IMG/VR virus record: IMGVR_UViG_3300013005_000022
Location: 118,443 to 160,448 of that record
Origin: a virus
Reading direction: 5' to 3' (one strand)
Length of the DNA: 42,006 bases
A program made the position numbers and the translations under genes. Below the pieces are notes generated by a model, which saw nothing but the letters and a program-made list of their open reading frames with translations, was not told the DNA's origin and did no database searches. This document shows, piece after piece, positions 29,992-38,134 of the stretch; positions within the stretch are counted from its first letter, which is position 1, and the number at the start of each line of letters is the position of its first letter.

Positions 29992-31053
29992 ATGAAGAAC
30001 AAATTAGACAGACAATATCAAATGCTACTTCAAACAATCCTAGATCACGGGATTAATAAAGCAGACCGAACTGGAACCGGAACTCGTTCAATATTCGGTT
30101 ATACAATTCGTCACAACATGAAAGACGGTTTTCCGTTATTGACAACCAAGAAAATGGCCTGGAAGACTATGGTGACCGAGTTGTTATGGTTCCTTCGTGG
30201 TGATACAAACATTAAGTTTCTTGTTGATAACAATTGTCATATTTGGGATGGTGATGCGTATAAAAACTATCTTAAACATACAATAACTGGTGTAGAAAAT
30301 GGTTTAGATAGAATTAAAGGACATTTAGATAATTGTTTGGTTGAATTTGAAGGTTCCTACGAACACTTTACGAATCCATCATTTGCATACGGTTTTAGAC
30401 CACATACACAAGAAGAGTTCATCAACCGTATCAAAACAGATGATGAGTTTGCTAAGAAATGGGGAGATCTAGGTCCAATCTATGGTGCGCAATGGAGAAA
30501 TTGGTTAACATATAAACCTTTAAATAATACGGGAAGTTTCTATCAATCGGGTAATATAGACCAAATCCAAAACCTAATCAACGATCTTAAAACAAATCCT
30601 GATAGTAGACGTCTAATGGTCACTGCATGGAATCCTGCCGAATTAGATCAAATGACGCTTCCACCGTGTCATTATGGCTTTCAAGTGTATACTCGACCAA
30701 CAACCAGAGAAGAAAAAATAACAAATCCTGGAAAGTACAGAGCAATCTCTTTAATGTGGAATCAACGTTCAGTCGATACTTTCTTGGGTCTACCATTTAA
30801 TATTGCTTCTTATGGTTTGCTTTTAATGATGATTGCCGATGAAGTTAATATGGTACCTGATCAGTTGATTGGGAATCTTGGAGATACTCACATATACAAC
30901 GATCACATTGAACAAGTAAAAGAACAGCTAAGCAGAACACCATTCGAACTACCAACCGTTCATGTTAGAGATGGAATATACTCTACAATGAATGATGTTA
31001 TTCTCGAAAATTACAATTCACATCCAGCAATCAAAGCACCTTTAAGTAACTAA
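29992..31053 (+). CDS. thyA: Thymidylate synthase
   Basis: A 353-aa ThyA that makes dTMP from dUMP with methylene-tetrahydrofolate. Visible: A-D-R-T-G-T-G-T-R-S with phosphate-binding Arg, G-P-I-Y-G-A-Q-W-R, the catalytic Cys in L-P-P-C-H-Y-G-F-Q, S-V-D-T-F-L-G-L-P-F-N-I-A-S-Y and the C-terminal H-I-Y-N-D-H. Length exceeds the 264-aa E. coli enzyme because of an insertion after the first Trp motif, as in longer ThyA forms. A 31-codon in-frame extension back to 29899 exists but overlaps the previous gene; the ATG at 29992 fits the family start. Confidence 0.9.
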   Translation: MKNKLDRQYQMLLQTILDHGINKADRTGTGTRSIFGYTIRHNMKDGFPLLTTKKMAWKTMVTELLWFLRGDTNIKFLVDNNCHIWDGDAYKNYLKHTITGVENGLDRIKGHLDNCLVEFEGSYEHFTNPSFAYGFRPHTQEEFINRIKTDDEFAKKWGDLGPIYGAQWRNWLTYKPLNNTGSFYQSGNIDQIQNLINDLKTNPDSRRLMVTAWNPAELDQMTLPPCHYGFQVYTRPTTREEKITNPGKYRAISLMWNQRSVDTFLGLPFNIASYGLLLMMIADEVNMVPDQLIGNLGDTHIYNDHIEQVKEQLSRTPFELPTVHVRDGIYSTMNDVILENYNSHPAIKAPLSN

Positions 31054-31054
31054 T

Positions 31055-31234
31055 ATGAATGAGTTAGATATCATCGACGAACATATAATTATTAGAGAAA
31101 CGATCGGTTATGAAGGAATAAAAGAGGTAGAGGTTTACGATCTACCAGAAGTACTTAAATTTCTTAAGATCGTTTACAATTATCAAAGAATGATAAACCT
31201 AGAAAATAAAAGCGATGATGAAAATAATTCGTAA
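31055..31234 (+). CDS. Hypothetical acidic protein
   Basis: A 59-aa ORF filling the gap after thyA. Two nucleotides (31053 stop to 31055 start) separate it from thyA. It is rich in Ile, Glu and Asp. A CATATAATTA at 31082 lies inside it and may serve a downstream gene. No motif known. Confidence 0.55.
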   Translation: MNELDIIDEHIIIRETIGYEGIKEVEVYDLPEVLKFLKIVYNYQRMINLENKSDDENNS

Positions 31235-31439
31235 AATGTTTCCATACAATGTAGATCAAAGAGTATATGATCGATTCATAGAGACTGGTGAGGTGAGTGA
31301 TCCTTACTTGAGAGTGATTTGTTTTAAAATCATTAAACAAAAACCTCTTTCTGAATATGAGGAAGCAATCTTTCATGGAAAAACAAAAGAGATAAATGAA
31401 CTTATAATAAGTATAACAAACATAGAAGACGATGAATAA
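31215..31439 (+). CDS. Hypothetical protein
   Basis: A 74-aa helical protein, overlapping the previous ORF by 20 nt and the ClpP-like gene by 8 nt. No motif known. Confidence 0.55.
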   Translation: MMKIIRKMFPYNVDQRVYDRFIETGEVSDPYLRVICFKIIKQKPLSEYEEAIFHGKTKEINELIISITNIEDDE

Positions 31440-32001
31440 AGCAATAACTCTACCGAGTCCCAAAGAGCGTAACCTCTTTTTAGCACAACAAGTTACACAA
31501 GAAAGTATCAATAAAATTTCACAAGCCATTATCGATATTAATCAAGACGATGAAGAAATCGGTAAGATTTTTGCGGTATACGATTTAGAATACAAACCAA
31601 AACCCATCATGTTATACATTGATTCGTATGGAGGTTATGTATATCAATGTTTTGGTTTACTAGGAATTATGAAAGCTAGTAAAGCACCAATTCATACAAT
31701 CGTTACTGGATGCGCAATGTCTTGTGGATTCTTAATTTCAATTGCCGGACACAAACGTTTCGGATTCCCAAAATCAACTTACTTATATCATCAAGTTTCT
31801 GGTGGAGTAGTTGGTAAAGCCAAAGATATGGAAGAAGATGTTATTGAAACATTAAGACTACAAAAGATGTTGGAAGATCATACTTTAGAATTTACTAAAA
31901 TCTCAGCTAAGAAGCTAGAAAGAGTATACAAAGGGAAAAAAGATTGGTTTATTGATACTGATGAAGCTCTGAAATTGCGAATAATTGATGAGGTAATTTA
32001 A
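31432..32001 (+). CDS. ClpP-like serine protease (copy 2)
   Basis: A 189-aa ClpP-fold protease. Y-I-D-S-Y-G-G-Y at 62-69 is the strand motif, S97 lies in C-A-M-S-C-G-F with the usual Gly, and H120 in L-Y-H-Q. It differs enough from the copy at 14261 to be a separate paralogue (longer helical tail, different residues around the serine). It may form its own ring or a mixed ring with copy 1. It overlaps its upstream neighbour by 8 nt. Confidence 0.8.
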   Translation: MNKAITLPSPKERNLFLAQQVTQESINKISQAIIDINQDDEEIGKIFAVYDLEYKPKPIMLYIDSYGGYVYQCFGLLGIMKASKAPIHTIVTGCAMSCGFLISIAGHKRFGFPKSTYLYHQVSGGVVGKAKDMEEDVIETLRLQKMLEDHTLEFTKISAKKLERVYKGKKDWFIDTDEALKLRIIDEVI

Positions 32002-32022
32002 TAATCAAATACTTAAAAACAA

Positions 32023-32439
32023 ATGATAACAGGAGTAATTGCCGGTAATTTCGATTGTATACATCCAGGGTATATTCGTATGTTCGACGAATGCAAAAAG
32101 AATTGTAATCGTCTAATAGTTTTATTACACAAAGATCCATCAATAGAAAGACCGGAAAAACTAAAACCAGTTCTATCTACAGAGGATCGAGAAAAGATTC
32201 TATTATCTCTTAGGCAAGTAGATGAAGTAATACCATATTCATTAGAGTTAGATCTAATTAATGAGCTGAAGAGACTCTCTCCATCCGTTCGTTTTCTTGG
32301 TGACGATTATATTGATAAACCTTTTACCGGCGATGATTTGAACATACCGATAGTTTATCTTAGTCGATCGCATGGATGGTCAACCACAAAATACAAAACA
32401 GAAATAGCAAAATCCCTAAAATCAACTCCAAATATATGA
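32023..32439 (+). CDS. TagD-like cytidylyltransferase, HPGY variant (copy 1)
   Basis: A 138-aa nucleotidyltransferase-fold protein (HxGH superfamily). G-N-F-D-C-I-H14-P-G-Y17 is the first motif, with Tyr replacing the second His, and R-S-H-G-W-S-T-T-K at the C-terminal side corresponds to ISTT(K/R). Glycerol-3-phosphate cytidylyltransferases (TagD) activate glycerol-P with CTP; RfaE-like heptose enzymes are related. A paralogue is encoded at 38757. The Tyr change could alter catalysis, or be normal for this subfamily. Confidence 0.75.
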   Translation: MITGVIAGNFDCIHPGYIRMFDECKKNCNRLIVLLHKDPSIERPEKLKPVLSTEDREKILLSLRQVDEVIPYSLELDLINELKRLSPSVRFLGDDYIDKPFTGDDLNIPIVYLSRSHGWSTTKYKTEIAKSLKSTPNI

Positions 32440-32582
32440 TACGTTCATTAACAGCATTTATCGTGCTACTTTTTTCATTTTTTACTTTCTTTCCTGCCCT
32501 ATTTTTATTAATAGATGCGATGATAAGCGGAGACAAATCCGTTGCTAGGAAATTATTTAAAATACTAACCGAAGAAGATTAA
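32436..32582 (+). CDS. Single-span mini-membrane protein
   Basis: A 48-aa protein; its ATG overlaps the stop of the cytidylyltransferase gene (ATGA). Residues 5-27 are hydrophobic. A longer 68-aa reading from 32376 overlaps the upstream gene by 64 nt and is judged less likely. Unknown function. Confidence 0.55.
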   Translation: MIRSLTAFIVLLFSFFTFFPALFLLIDAMISGDKSVARKLFKILTEED

Positions 32583-32584
32583 TT

Positions 32585-32869
32585 ATGATGACAAATTTTA
32601 GAGAAATCAAATGTAGTTGCGGTGCTAATAAACCTGCATCTAGTAGAGTAGTATTCGACGACGGAGATTATTATCTATGTGATGATAAGCAATGTAAAGC
32701 TCGTTTAGAATTAGAACTAGAGAAAGAAGAATTTGCAAGATCATTTCAAGGAAAATCTAAACAAAGTTACGACCTATCTTTAAAAATTATATTGGCAGCA
32801 GGAACCATTGGATGGATTACCCTTCTTGTATATTGGGGATACTGTATATATTGCCTATTGTCAAAATAA
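32585..32869 (+). CDS. Zinc-ribbon and transmembrane protein
   Basis: A 94-aa protein with an N-terminal four-Cys group (C10-S-C12 and C-D-D-K-Q-C further on) that could bind zinc, a charged helix and a C-terminal hydrophobic segment (about 68-90). It may tether a soluble partner to the membrane. Unknown function; follows the mini-membrane gene by 2 nt. Confidence 0.55.
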   Translation: MMTNFREIKCSCGANKPASSRVVFDDGDYYLCDDKQCKARLELELEKEEFARSFQGKSKQSYDLSLKIILAAGTIGWITLLVYWGYCIYCLLSK

Positions 32870-32917
32870 CCATCAAGAAGCCAAACGATCTAGGATAAAT
32901 AATATAAAACTCACATT

Positions 32918-33739
32918 ATGTTATTAAAAAATGGATCTACTGGAGAAGATGTTAAGAAGCTTCAGACTAAATTAGGTTTAACTGCCGATGGATCATTCGG
33001 ACCAGGAACTGAAGCAAAAGTTAAAGCATGGCAAGCCGCTAATGGTTTAATCGCTGATGGTATTATTGGTGATGCTTCATGGGCTAAAATGTTTGGTACC
33101 GCACCAGTTGCTTCTGCACCAGTTGTTATACCACCTTCATCTTTTAAATTAGCCGCTCTTAAAGGACATGTTCCTGATGCAGTTATCTCTCAAATTCCTG
33201 ATACCGCTGCAAAATTCAATATCACAACTCCTCTTCGTTTAGCTCATTTCTTAGCTCAATGTGGACACGAATCAGGTGGATTTAAAGCAGTTAGTGAAAA
33301 CGTTAATTACTCAGCAGATGGTCTTAAAAAGATCTTTGGTAGATATTTTCCTGGTAACTTAAACGAATCTTATGCTCGCCAACCAGAAAAGATTGCTTCA
33401 CGAGTTTATGCAGATCGTATGGGTAATGGTAATGAAGCTTCTAAAGATGGTTTCAAATTCCGCGGTAGAGGTTATATTCAATTAACAGGAAAATCAAATT
33501 ATACTGCATTCGCTAAATTCATCGGTGAAGATACGGTTGGAAATCCTGATTTGGTTGCTACTAAATATCCTTTAGCTTCTGCTGCATTCTTCTTTGATTC
33601 AAATAAACTTTGGTCTATTTGTGATAAAGGTGCTGATGATGCTACTATAACTGCAGTTACTAAAAGAGTAAATGGTGGTACTATTGGTTTGGCTGACAGA
33701 ATCAAACATTTTAAAGAGTATTACGCTCTACTAAAATAA
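32918..33739 (+). CDS. Endolysin: peptidoglycan-binding domain + GH19 muramidase/chitinase
   Basis: A 273-aa lysis enzyme. Residues 1-60 form a PG_binding_1 domain (G-S-T-G-E-D-V-K-K-L-Q, then F-G-P-G-T-E and D-G-I-I-G). A Pro/Ala-rich linker follows. The catalytic part is family-19 glycoside hydrolase: F-L-A-Q-C-G-H-E118-S-G-G-F with catalytic E118, E127 in S-E-N-V, and R-G-R-G-Y-I-Q-L-T-G. It cuts the glycan backbone of peptidoglycan. There is no signal peptide, so it needs a holin. The upstream gap has GATAAATAATATAAAA, a possible promoter. Confidence 0.9.
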   Translation: MLLKNGSTGEDVKKLQTKLGLTADGSFGPGTEAKVKAWQAANGLIADGIIGDASWAKMFGTAPVASAPVVIPPSSFKLAALKGHVPDAVISQIPDTAAKFNITTPLRLAHFLAQCGHESGGFKAVSENVNYSADGLKKIFGRYFPGNLNESYARQPEKIASRVYADRMGNGNEASKDGFKFRGRGYIQLTGKSNYTAFAKFIGEDTVGNPDLVATKYPLASAAFFFDSNKLWSICDKGADDATITAVTKRVNGGTIGLADRIKHFKEYYALLK

Positions 33740-33748
33740 TTCAAACGC

Positions 33749-34033
33749 ATGTCTGAAAAAAACAACCCCATTTCAGGATTTACCGATACATTCTTTTCTA
33801 AATTAAAAGAACAATCATTTACCATTGTACTTATGATAGGAATTATTTGGTATCAAGGTAGAATGATGGAAGAGCGTGTTGCCTATTGGCAAAAGCTATA
33901 TGAAGAACAAAAAGCTTATATTCAACAAACTGATAAAGAAGATAAACAAATCCTTTTAGATCGTATTAAATATTTACAGGATCAGCGAGACAAATATGCT
34001 GAAGATGCTATAAACGAATTAAAAACAAAATAA
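33749..34033 (+). CDS. Membrane-anchored coiled-coil protein, candidate lysis protein
   Basis: A 94-aa protein starting 9 nt after the endolysin stop. A short hydrophobic segment at about 24-37 is followed by a long Glu/Gln/Lys-rich coiled coil. Topology (N-in, helix, periplasmic coil) fits an inner-membrane spanin or Rz-like protein; a holin is less likely because only one helix is seen. Context, not homology, supports a lysis role. Confidence 0.6.
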   Translation: MSEKNNPISGFTDTFFSKLKEQSFTIVLMIGIIWYQGRMMEERVAYWQKLYEEQKAYIQQTDKEDKQILLDRIKYLQDQRDKYAEDAINELKTK

Positions 34034-34104
34034 ATTACATTAAAATATATGATTTGTGTTAACGGAATTTTCCCTTATTCAGATGATTAAAAATAACAAT
34101 TAAC

Positions 34105-34845
34105 ATGAGAACTTATAACAGTTTAAAAGAATTTCAAGATGCAGTTTATGCTGCAGCGATTAGTAAGAAAAGTCTAAGTGGAATGTGCGAGGCACAATGC
34201 AAAAAGGGTACAGTAAAATCTAAAGTTCGTTCAGCTAAAGATAGTGGATCCTCGATGAATATGACTTCATCAAACTTAAAATCTGTTGCACAGGATTATG
34301 TAGATAATCACTTAAAGGCAACTAAAAAAGTAAAACAAACAATACAATTAACGGGAGATACGGTATCTTATACCTTTCACAAAATCGATCAATCTACTGC
34401 AAGAACGACCTGTAATATTTCGGTTGACCGAAGTTTTTCTATTACTGGTAATGTAGAATATGGAGCGGCAAGTGTTACAGCAACCGCATCATATTCCGAT
34501 CATACTGATACTACAACAGATAATTATGAAAGCCATTATTCAGAAGATACTTGCACAATGACATTCAGCGGTTCATCTGGTACAGCAGTAATTTATTACA
34601 ATGCTTATACTTGTAGTGATGCACCAACATTGGATGTAATTTATACATTTGATACAATTACAATCAATGCAACTTGTACATACAAAGGTGATACGGGAAT
34701 TACTTGGTTAAATGGAGCAGAAAGAGGTGAATCAAGAACCTATAACTTGGCGGATCTAGGATTTGGTGGACCGGTATGTATTAAAACACCTACTGTTTTT
34801 GATGTCAGTTGTTCTGACGAATGGGTAAGCAAAGAAATGAAATAG
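34105..34845 (+). CDS. Ser/Thr-rich beta protein, possible virion decoration
   Basis: A 246-aa protein with a helical N-terminal part (about 1-80) and a C-terminal part dominated by Ser, Thr, Tyr and short beta strands, with scattered Cys. This resembles surface or fibre-tip proteins. No known domain is recognised. It follows a 71-nt AT-rich gap. Confidence 0.5.
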   Translation: MRTYNSLKEFQDAVYAAAISKKSLSGMCEAQCKKGTVKSKVRSAKDSGSSMNMTSSNLKSVAQDYVDNHLKATKKVKQTIQLTGDTVSYTFHKIDQSTARTTCNISVDRSFSITGNVEYGAASVTATASYSDHTDTTTDNYESHYSEDTCTMTFSGSSGTAVIYYNAYTCSDAPTLDVIYTFDTITINATCTYKGDTGITWLNGAERGESRTYNLADLGFGGPVCIKTPTVFDVSCSDEWVSKEMK

Positions 34846-34847
34846 AG

Positions 34848-34857
34848 CATATAATAA
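34848..34857 (+). promoter_or_regulatory. CATATAATAA type B motif close to the ATG
   Basis: CATATAATAA begins 12 nt before the ATG at 34860, the same tight spacing as at 3557. It also argues for 34860 as the real start of the oxygenase. Confidence 0.5.
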
Positions 34858-34859
34858 AT

Positions 34860-35894
34860 ATGCGTATAGTAAATTATTTTAGTAAAGACATTCACCAGAG
34901 AGAAGGTAAACTCTTTGGTGAATTGTTATATTGTGGACATACTCAGTTAGTTCCTAATCATCAAGATTATTCAGTTCTAGAACACACTAATAACAGATGG
35001 ACTCTTATTAATCGCAATAACGAATTTCACATCCAATCTAATGTTTGTTTGCATCGTCAAGCAGAAATATGCAGCGGAAGTGGCAATAGTCGATTGATGA
35101 TGTGTAGAGCGCATTGTTGGTCATATGATGGTGATGGTAAACTTAAAGCAACTCCACATTTTAAAGAAAAAATTGAAGGACATCTAACTAGAAAGACACC
35201 TACAAGTATTATCAACGGTGCTCTTTTTACTGGTGATATTTCAAATCTTATGTCAAACGAAGATTTAAAAAGTGCTGGTGTAGATCATCTTATAGACCTA
35301 TCAAAATATGATTATTACAATACTTCCAAGACTGAATATGGATTTAATTGGAAGACTTTTGCTGAGGTTTATTTAGAAAATCTTCACATATATGCAATGC
35401 ATCCTGGATTGCGTAAATTTGTAGATCCACAAATACTTGAATGGGTATTTGGTTATCAATGGTCACTACAAAAGATTGGTGTTCGTCCAGATCTAAGTGG
35501 TAACGATTCCGCATCATATACCGATATGATTGAGACTCTTAAACGAGATGGAATAACTCCTGAATTTGGAGCGATTTGGATTTACATATATCCTAACATC
35601 ATGATTGAATGGTATCCTAAAACAATTGCCATATCAACAATATTCTCACCTGATCCAGAAACAACCATCAATTATGTAGATCTTTTCTTTGAAAAAGGAA
35701 CTACCGAAGAGTTCAAAGAAGTATTTCAACGAGTATACGAAGAAACTGCATTAGAAGATGAAGATGCATGTAATTTACTACATCGAGGAAGACGTGCTCT
35801 TTGGTTAAATGGCGAAGATGCTTATGGACCTATTCAACCTCAACTAGAGGCCGGAGTAAAACACTTTTGGGATTGGTATAGACGATCTCTATAA
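34860..35894 (+). CDS. Rieske-type ring-hydroxylating oxygenase alpha subunit-like protein
   Basis: A 344-aa protein with a Rieske [2Fe-2S] centre: C63-L-H65, 16 residues, C82-R-A-H85. A mononuclear-iron domain follows, with N-W-K-T-F-A-E and L-H176-I-Y-A-M-H181-P corresponding to the His ligands, and a late E-D-E-D for the acidic ligand. This is the design of aromatic-ring dioxygenase and choline/carnitine monooxygenase alpha subunits. It needs a reductase not found in this window. An ATG at 34821 would extend it, but the CATATAAT motif lies between. Unusual for a phage. Confidence 0.8.
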   Translation: MRIVNYFSKDIHQREGKLFGELLYCGHTQLVPNHQDYSVLEHTNNRWTLINRNNEFHIQSNVCLHRQAEICSGSGNSRLMMCRAHCWSYDGDGKLKATPHFKEKIEGHLTRKTPTSIINGALFTGDISNLMSNEDLKSAGVDHLIDLSKYDYYNTSKTEYGFNWKTFAEVYLENLHIYAMHPGLRKFVDPQILEWVFGYQWSLQKIGVRPDLSGNDSASYTDMIETLKRDGITPEFGAIWIYIYPNIMIEWYPKTIAISTIFSPDPETTINYVDLFFEKGTTEEFKEVFQRVYEETALEDEDACNLLHRGRRALWLNGEDAYGPIQPQLEAGVKHFWDWYRRSL

Positions 35895-35912
35895 CTTATT
35901 AACAATCAATTA

Positions 35913-35939
35913 AATAGTCGATCTTAATGGTCGACTATT
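35913..35939 (+). terminator. Hairpin terminator next to a type B motif
   Basis: An 11-bp stem (35913-35923 with 35929-35939, one T-G pair) with a 5-nt loop. No long T tract follows. Just upstream (35896-35904) stands TTATTAACA, the reverse complement of the type A box TGTTAATAA. Confidence 0.55.
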
Positions 35940-35941
35940 GT

Positions 35942-35951
35942 CATATAAATT
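35942..35951 (+). promoter_or_regulatory. CATATAAATT type B motif
   Basis: CATATAAATT (35942-35951), 20 nt before the ATG at 35962, directly after a hairpin. It contains the TATAAAT core of the T4 late promoter. Confidence 0.5.
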
Positions 35952-35961
35952 AAAAATCAAT

Positions 35962-36300
35962 ATGTACTATAACCGAAACTCAGGATCTCCCATCAAGAAT
36001 TTTCTTCTATTTGGATTTATCGTTTGGACCGCTTGGTTGGGATTTATTTGGTTTGCTAATCAAGGTGAAATGGTTACCATCAATCACAAGTATATTGAAA
36101 CTCAATTCCAATTAGATTCTATTAAGAAGACACATTCAAATTACGAAGAAGAAATTGGTAGATTGGAAAGAAAGATCGATCACTTGGAAAGAGTAATTGA
36201 TAATAAAAATCATGATGTTATGTACTGGAGTAAGTTATACTCGAAGGAAAAAACAAAAAGCGACACAACAGTAAACGAAAATGGGAAAGATAATAATTGA
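35962..36300 (+). CDS. Membrane-anchored coiled-coil protein
   Basis: A 112-aa protein with a hydrophobic segment at about 12-29 and a long coiled coil (about 45-105). The ATG at 35962 is preferred over a TTG at 35938 that lies upstream of the promoter motif. Similar topology to the proteins at 33749 and 36827. A spanin or structural membrane link is possible. Confidence 0.6.
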   Translation: MYYNRNSGSPIKNFLLFGFIVWTAWLGFIWFANQGEMVTINHKYIETQFQLDSIKKTHSNYEEEIGRLERKIDHLERVIDNKNHDVMYWSKLYSKEKTKSDTTVNENGKDNN

Positions 36301-36529
36301 ATTTGATTCGATTGAGGAATCACATGATGCAAGAGTAGCATTAGATGCCATGAAATGGAAAATGGCAATGTGGGATTTGGATCAATATCTTAGAGGAACT
36401 ACTAAGTATGGAGCAAGTCCACTTGACAAATCTAAAGAAGCAACAGAAGAAGAGATGAATATCGCGGAAAAGTACAGAGATCAGATTAGAGAAATACTTC
36501 ATAATTATAATCTAAATTTAGAAGATTAA
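36281..36529 (+). CDS. Conserved-type phage hypothetical protein
   Basis: An 82-aa helical protein (D-S-I-E-E-S-H-D-A, then W-D-L-D-Q-Y-L-R) of a kind common in phages. It overlaps the previous gene by 20 nt. Function unknown. Confidence 0.6.
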   Translation: MGKIIIEFDSIEESHDARVALDAMKWKMAMWDLDQYLRGTTKYGASPLDKSKEATEEEMNIAEKYRDQIREILHNYNLNLED

Positions 36530-36553
36530 ACAAACAATATAAAATCAAAACAA

Positions 36554-36793
36554 ATGAGTAGATACCAATCACAAAAAGACAATTTACAAATAGCCTATGG
36601 ATACGATCATGCATTAGGTTATTGGTACGATCTATGGGATACCAACCAAACCGAATCAGACGGAACCCCACTTCATATCGAAGAAGGTTCTTCTATGAGA
36701 CGAATGTCTAGAGATGCATTCGCAAGTCGTCTAATGGAATTTCCTATATCACCCGATCATTTGCAAGCAATTGCATTAGATCTTCCGTTTTAG
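36554..36793 (+). CDS. Conserved-type phage hypothetical protein
   Basis: A 79-aa protein beginning M-S-R-Y-Q-S-Q-K-D-N-L-Q-I-A-Y-G, with acidic and Tyr/Trp-rich parts. It stands 24 nt after the preceding gene. Function unknown. Confidence 0.55.
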   Translation: MSRYQSQKDNLQIAYGYDHALGYWYDLWDTNQTESDGTPLHIEEGSSMRRMSRDAFASRLMEFPISPDHLQAIALDLPF

Positions 36794-36826
36794 CTCCTTC
36801 TCAAAACAAAATAAAATATAAACAAC

Positions 36827-37294
36827 ATGGAAACGACAACAATCGTAGTGTTAAGCGTATTAAGCACTCTAGTAATCATTGGACTAATAGCAATGGCGAA
36901 CGGGTTACGTAAGGCACAAAAAGAAATCAAAATGCTATTAGAAAGCGAAACTGCAAATGCTCTACATCACGATGAAATTCATCGTCGAATAGAAGTTGAA
37001 TGTGAAGATATTCGACAAGACATCAAACGAGAATTTGAAGATGTTAATCGTCAAATTCAAAAAGTAATCGATGGTGTATCTGAACAAATTGCGCAAACTA
37101 ACCGAAACGTCAATGAATTGGATAACAACGTTCATCGTCGTATAGATGATACCCTACAAAAAGCCGATGAGCAATATGCAAATATTTCTCGTCACACTGA
37201 AGAAACTTGGAAAGAATGGACAAGTGATTTAGATCGTCGTTTTGACCGTCTTTATCAAATGATATACGAAGCATTCCCACAACTTAAAAAGTAA
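36827..37294 (+). CDS. Membrane-anchored long coiled-coil protein
   Basis: A 155-aa protein with one hydrophobic helix (about 4-26) and about 115 residues of predicted coiled coil. It may bridge membrane and another structure. It is the last gene before a strong terminator. Unknown function. Confidence 0.6.
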   Translation: METTTIVVLSVLSTLVIIGLIAMANGLRKAQKEIKMLLESETANALHHDEIHRRIEVECEDIRQDIKREFEDVNRQIQKVIDGVSEQIAQTNRNVNELDNNVHRRIDDTLQKADEQYANISRHTEETWKEWTSDLDRRFDRLYQMIYEAFPQLKK

Positions 37295-37319
37295 TTAACA
37301 ATTAATCGAGAAGGAGTTC

Positions 37320-37347
37320 AAGAGGGTTCTAACGAGCCCTCTTTTTT
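37320..37347 (+). terminator. Rho-independent terminator
   Basis: A 10-bp stem (37320-37329 with 37334-37343, one T-G pair, TAAC loop) runs into a T tract and then directly into a CATATAAT motif. Confidence 0.85.
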
Positions 37348-37357
37348 CATATAATTT
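37348..37357 (+). promoter_or_regulatory. CATATAATTT type B motif
   Basis: CATATAATTT directly follows the terminator and stands 27 nt before the ATG at 37375, so terminator and promoter form one compact boundary. Confidence 0.55.
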
Positions 37358-37374
37358 AAACAAATCTATTCGTA

Positions 37375-38133
37375 ATGAAAACCTATTTGCTAATATTAAT
37401 TTTGGCTATTACAAATTTTACATTTGCACAAGAGAAGCCTCAACCAAATCCGACTAAGATACAACTTAGTGTTGGTGGTAATTACACAGCAGGTAATGCA
37501 GAAATTCTTGGATTCACTACCAATAATCTTCTATCATATACCAGCATCAAAAGAGAGTGGACTATATCGCCATCATTCATCTATACTCAAGTACAACAAG
37601 GTGGAGAGTTTGTGCCTAAACAACGTGAGCTATATGTAACCGGTTCTGTTCAAGAACGAAGATCCGCTGATAAATTTCTTTCGTCTTTTGAGGTAGAATC
37701 TTCATTGGTGAAACAAATTAGATTAAGATCTTCTATTGGTCTTGGATGGAGTTTCGATATATTTAGAAACGACAAAACAAAACTCGTCATATCCGAAGCT
37801 GCCGTATACGAATCATATCTTAGTGACATCATCATAAATAAAAATCTACAATCAGTTAGAGCTTCGACTCGAATTAGATTCGTTCATTCTGGAAAGGTTA
37901 ACACCGATATTGTTGCTCTAATTCAACCAGCAATATGGGATGATAGAAATCTAAACATCAGTGACAATACAAATATGCGTGTCGTTACAACCTTCGCAAT
38001 CCCGGTAAATAAGCGTTTACAATTTGGAATTACATCTACTCTTATAGGATCTACATACTCTAATTACGTTAATCCTTTAGTCAAATCATATGACGTAATT
38101 AATTCATTTACAATCACCTACAAAAATCAATAA
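37375..38133 (+). CDS. DUF481-like outer-membrane beta-barrel protein
   Basis: A 252-aa protein with a Sec signal peptide (cut probably after A-Q near residue 19) and a long beta-strand pattern of alternating aromatic and polar residues. The composition and the L-L-S-Y-T-S type strand resemble the DUF481 outer-membrane family, common in Bacteroidota. It would insert in the outer membrane and could mask a receptor to stop superinfection. No catalytic residues are seen. Confidence 0.65.
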   Translation: MKTYLLILILAITNFTFAQEKPQPNPTKIQLSVGGNYTAGNAEILGFTTNNLLSYTSIKREWTISPSFIYTQVQQGGEFVPKQRELYVTGSVQERRSADKFLSSFEVESSLVKQIRLRSSIGLGWSFDIFRNDKTKLVISEAAVYESYLSDIIINKNLQSVRASTRIRFVHSGKVNTDIVALIQPAIWDDRNLNISDNTNMRVVTTFAIPVNKRLQFGITSTLIGSTYSNYVNPLVKSYDVINSFTITYKNQ

Positions 38134-38134
38134 T

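Noticed and set aside
34049-34090. A 13-codon ORF upstream of 34105, possible leader peptide
   Set aside because: Too short to judge, no attenuator hairpin follows, and the encoded peptide has no run of one amino acid that would suggest attenuation.
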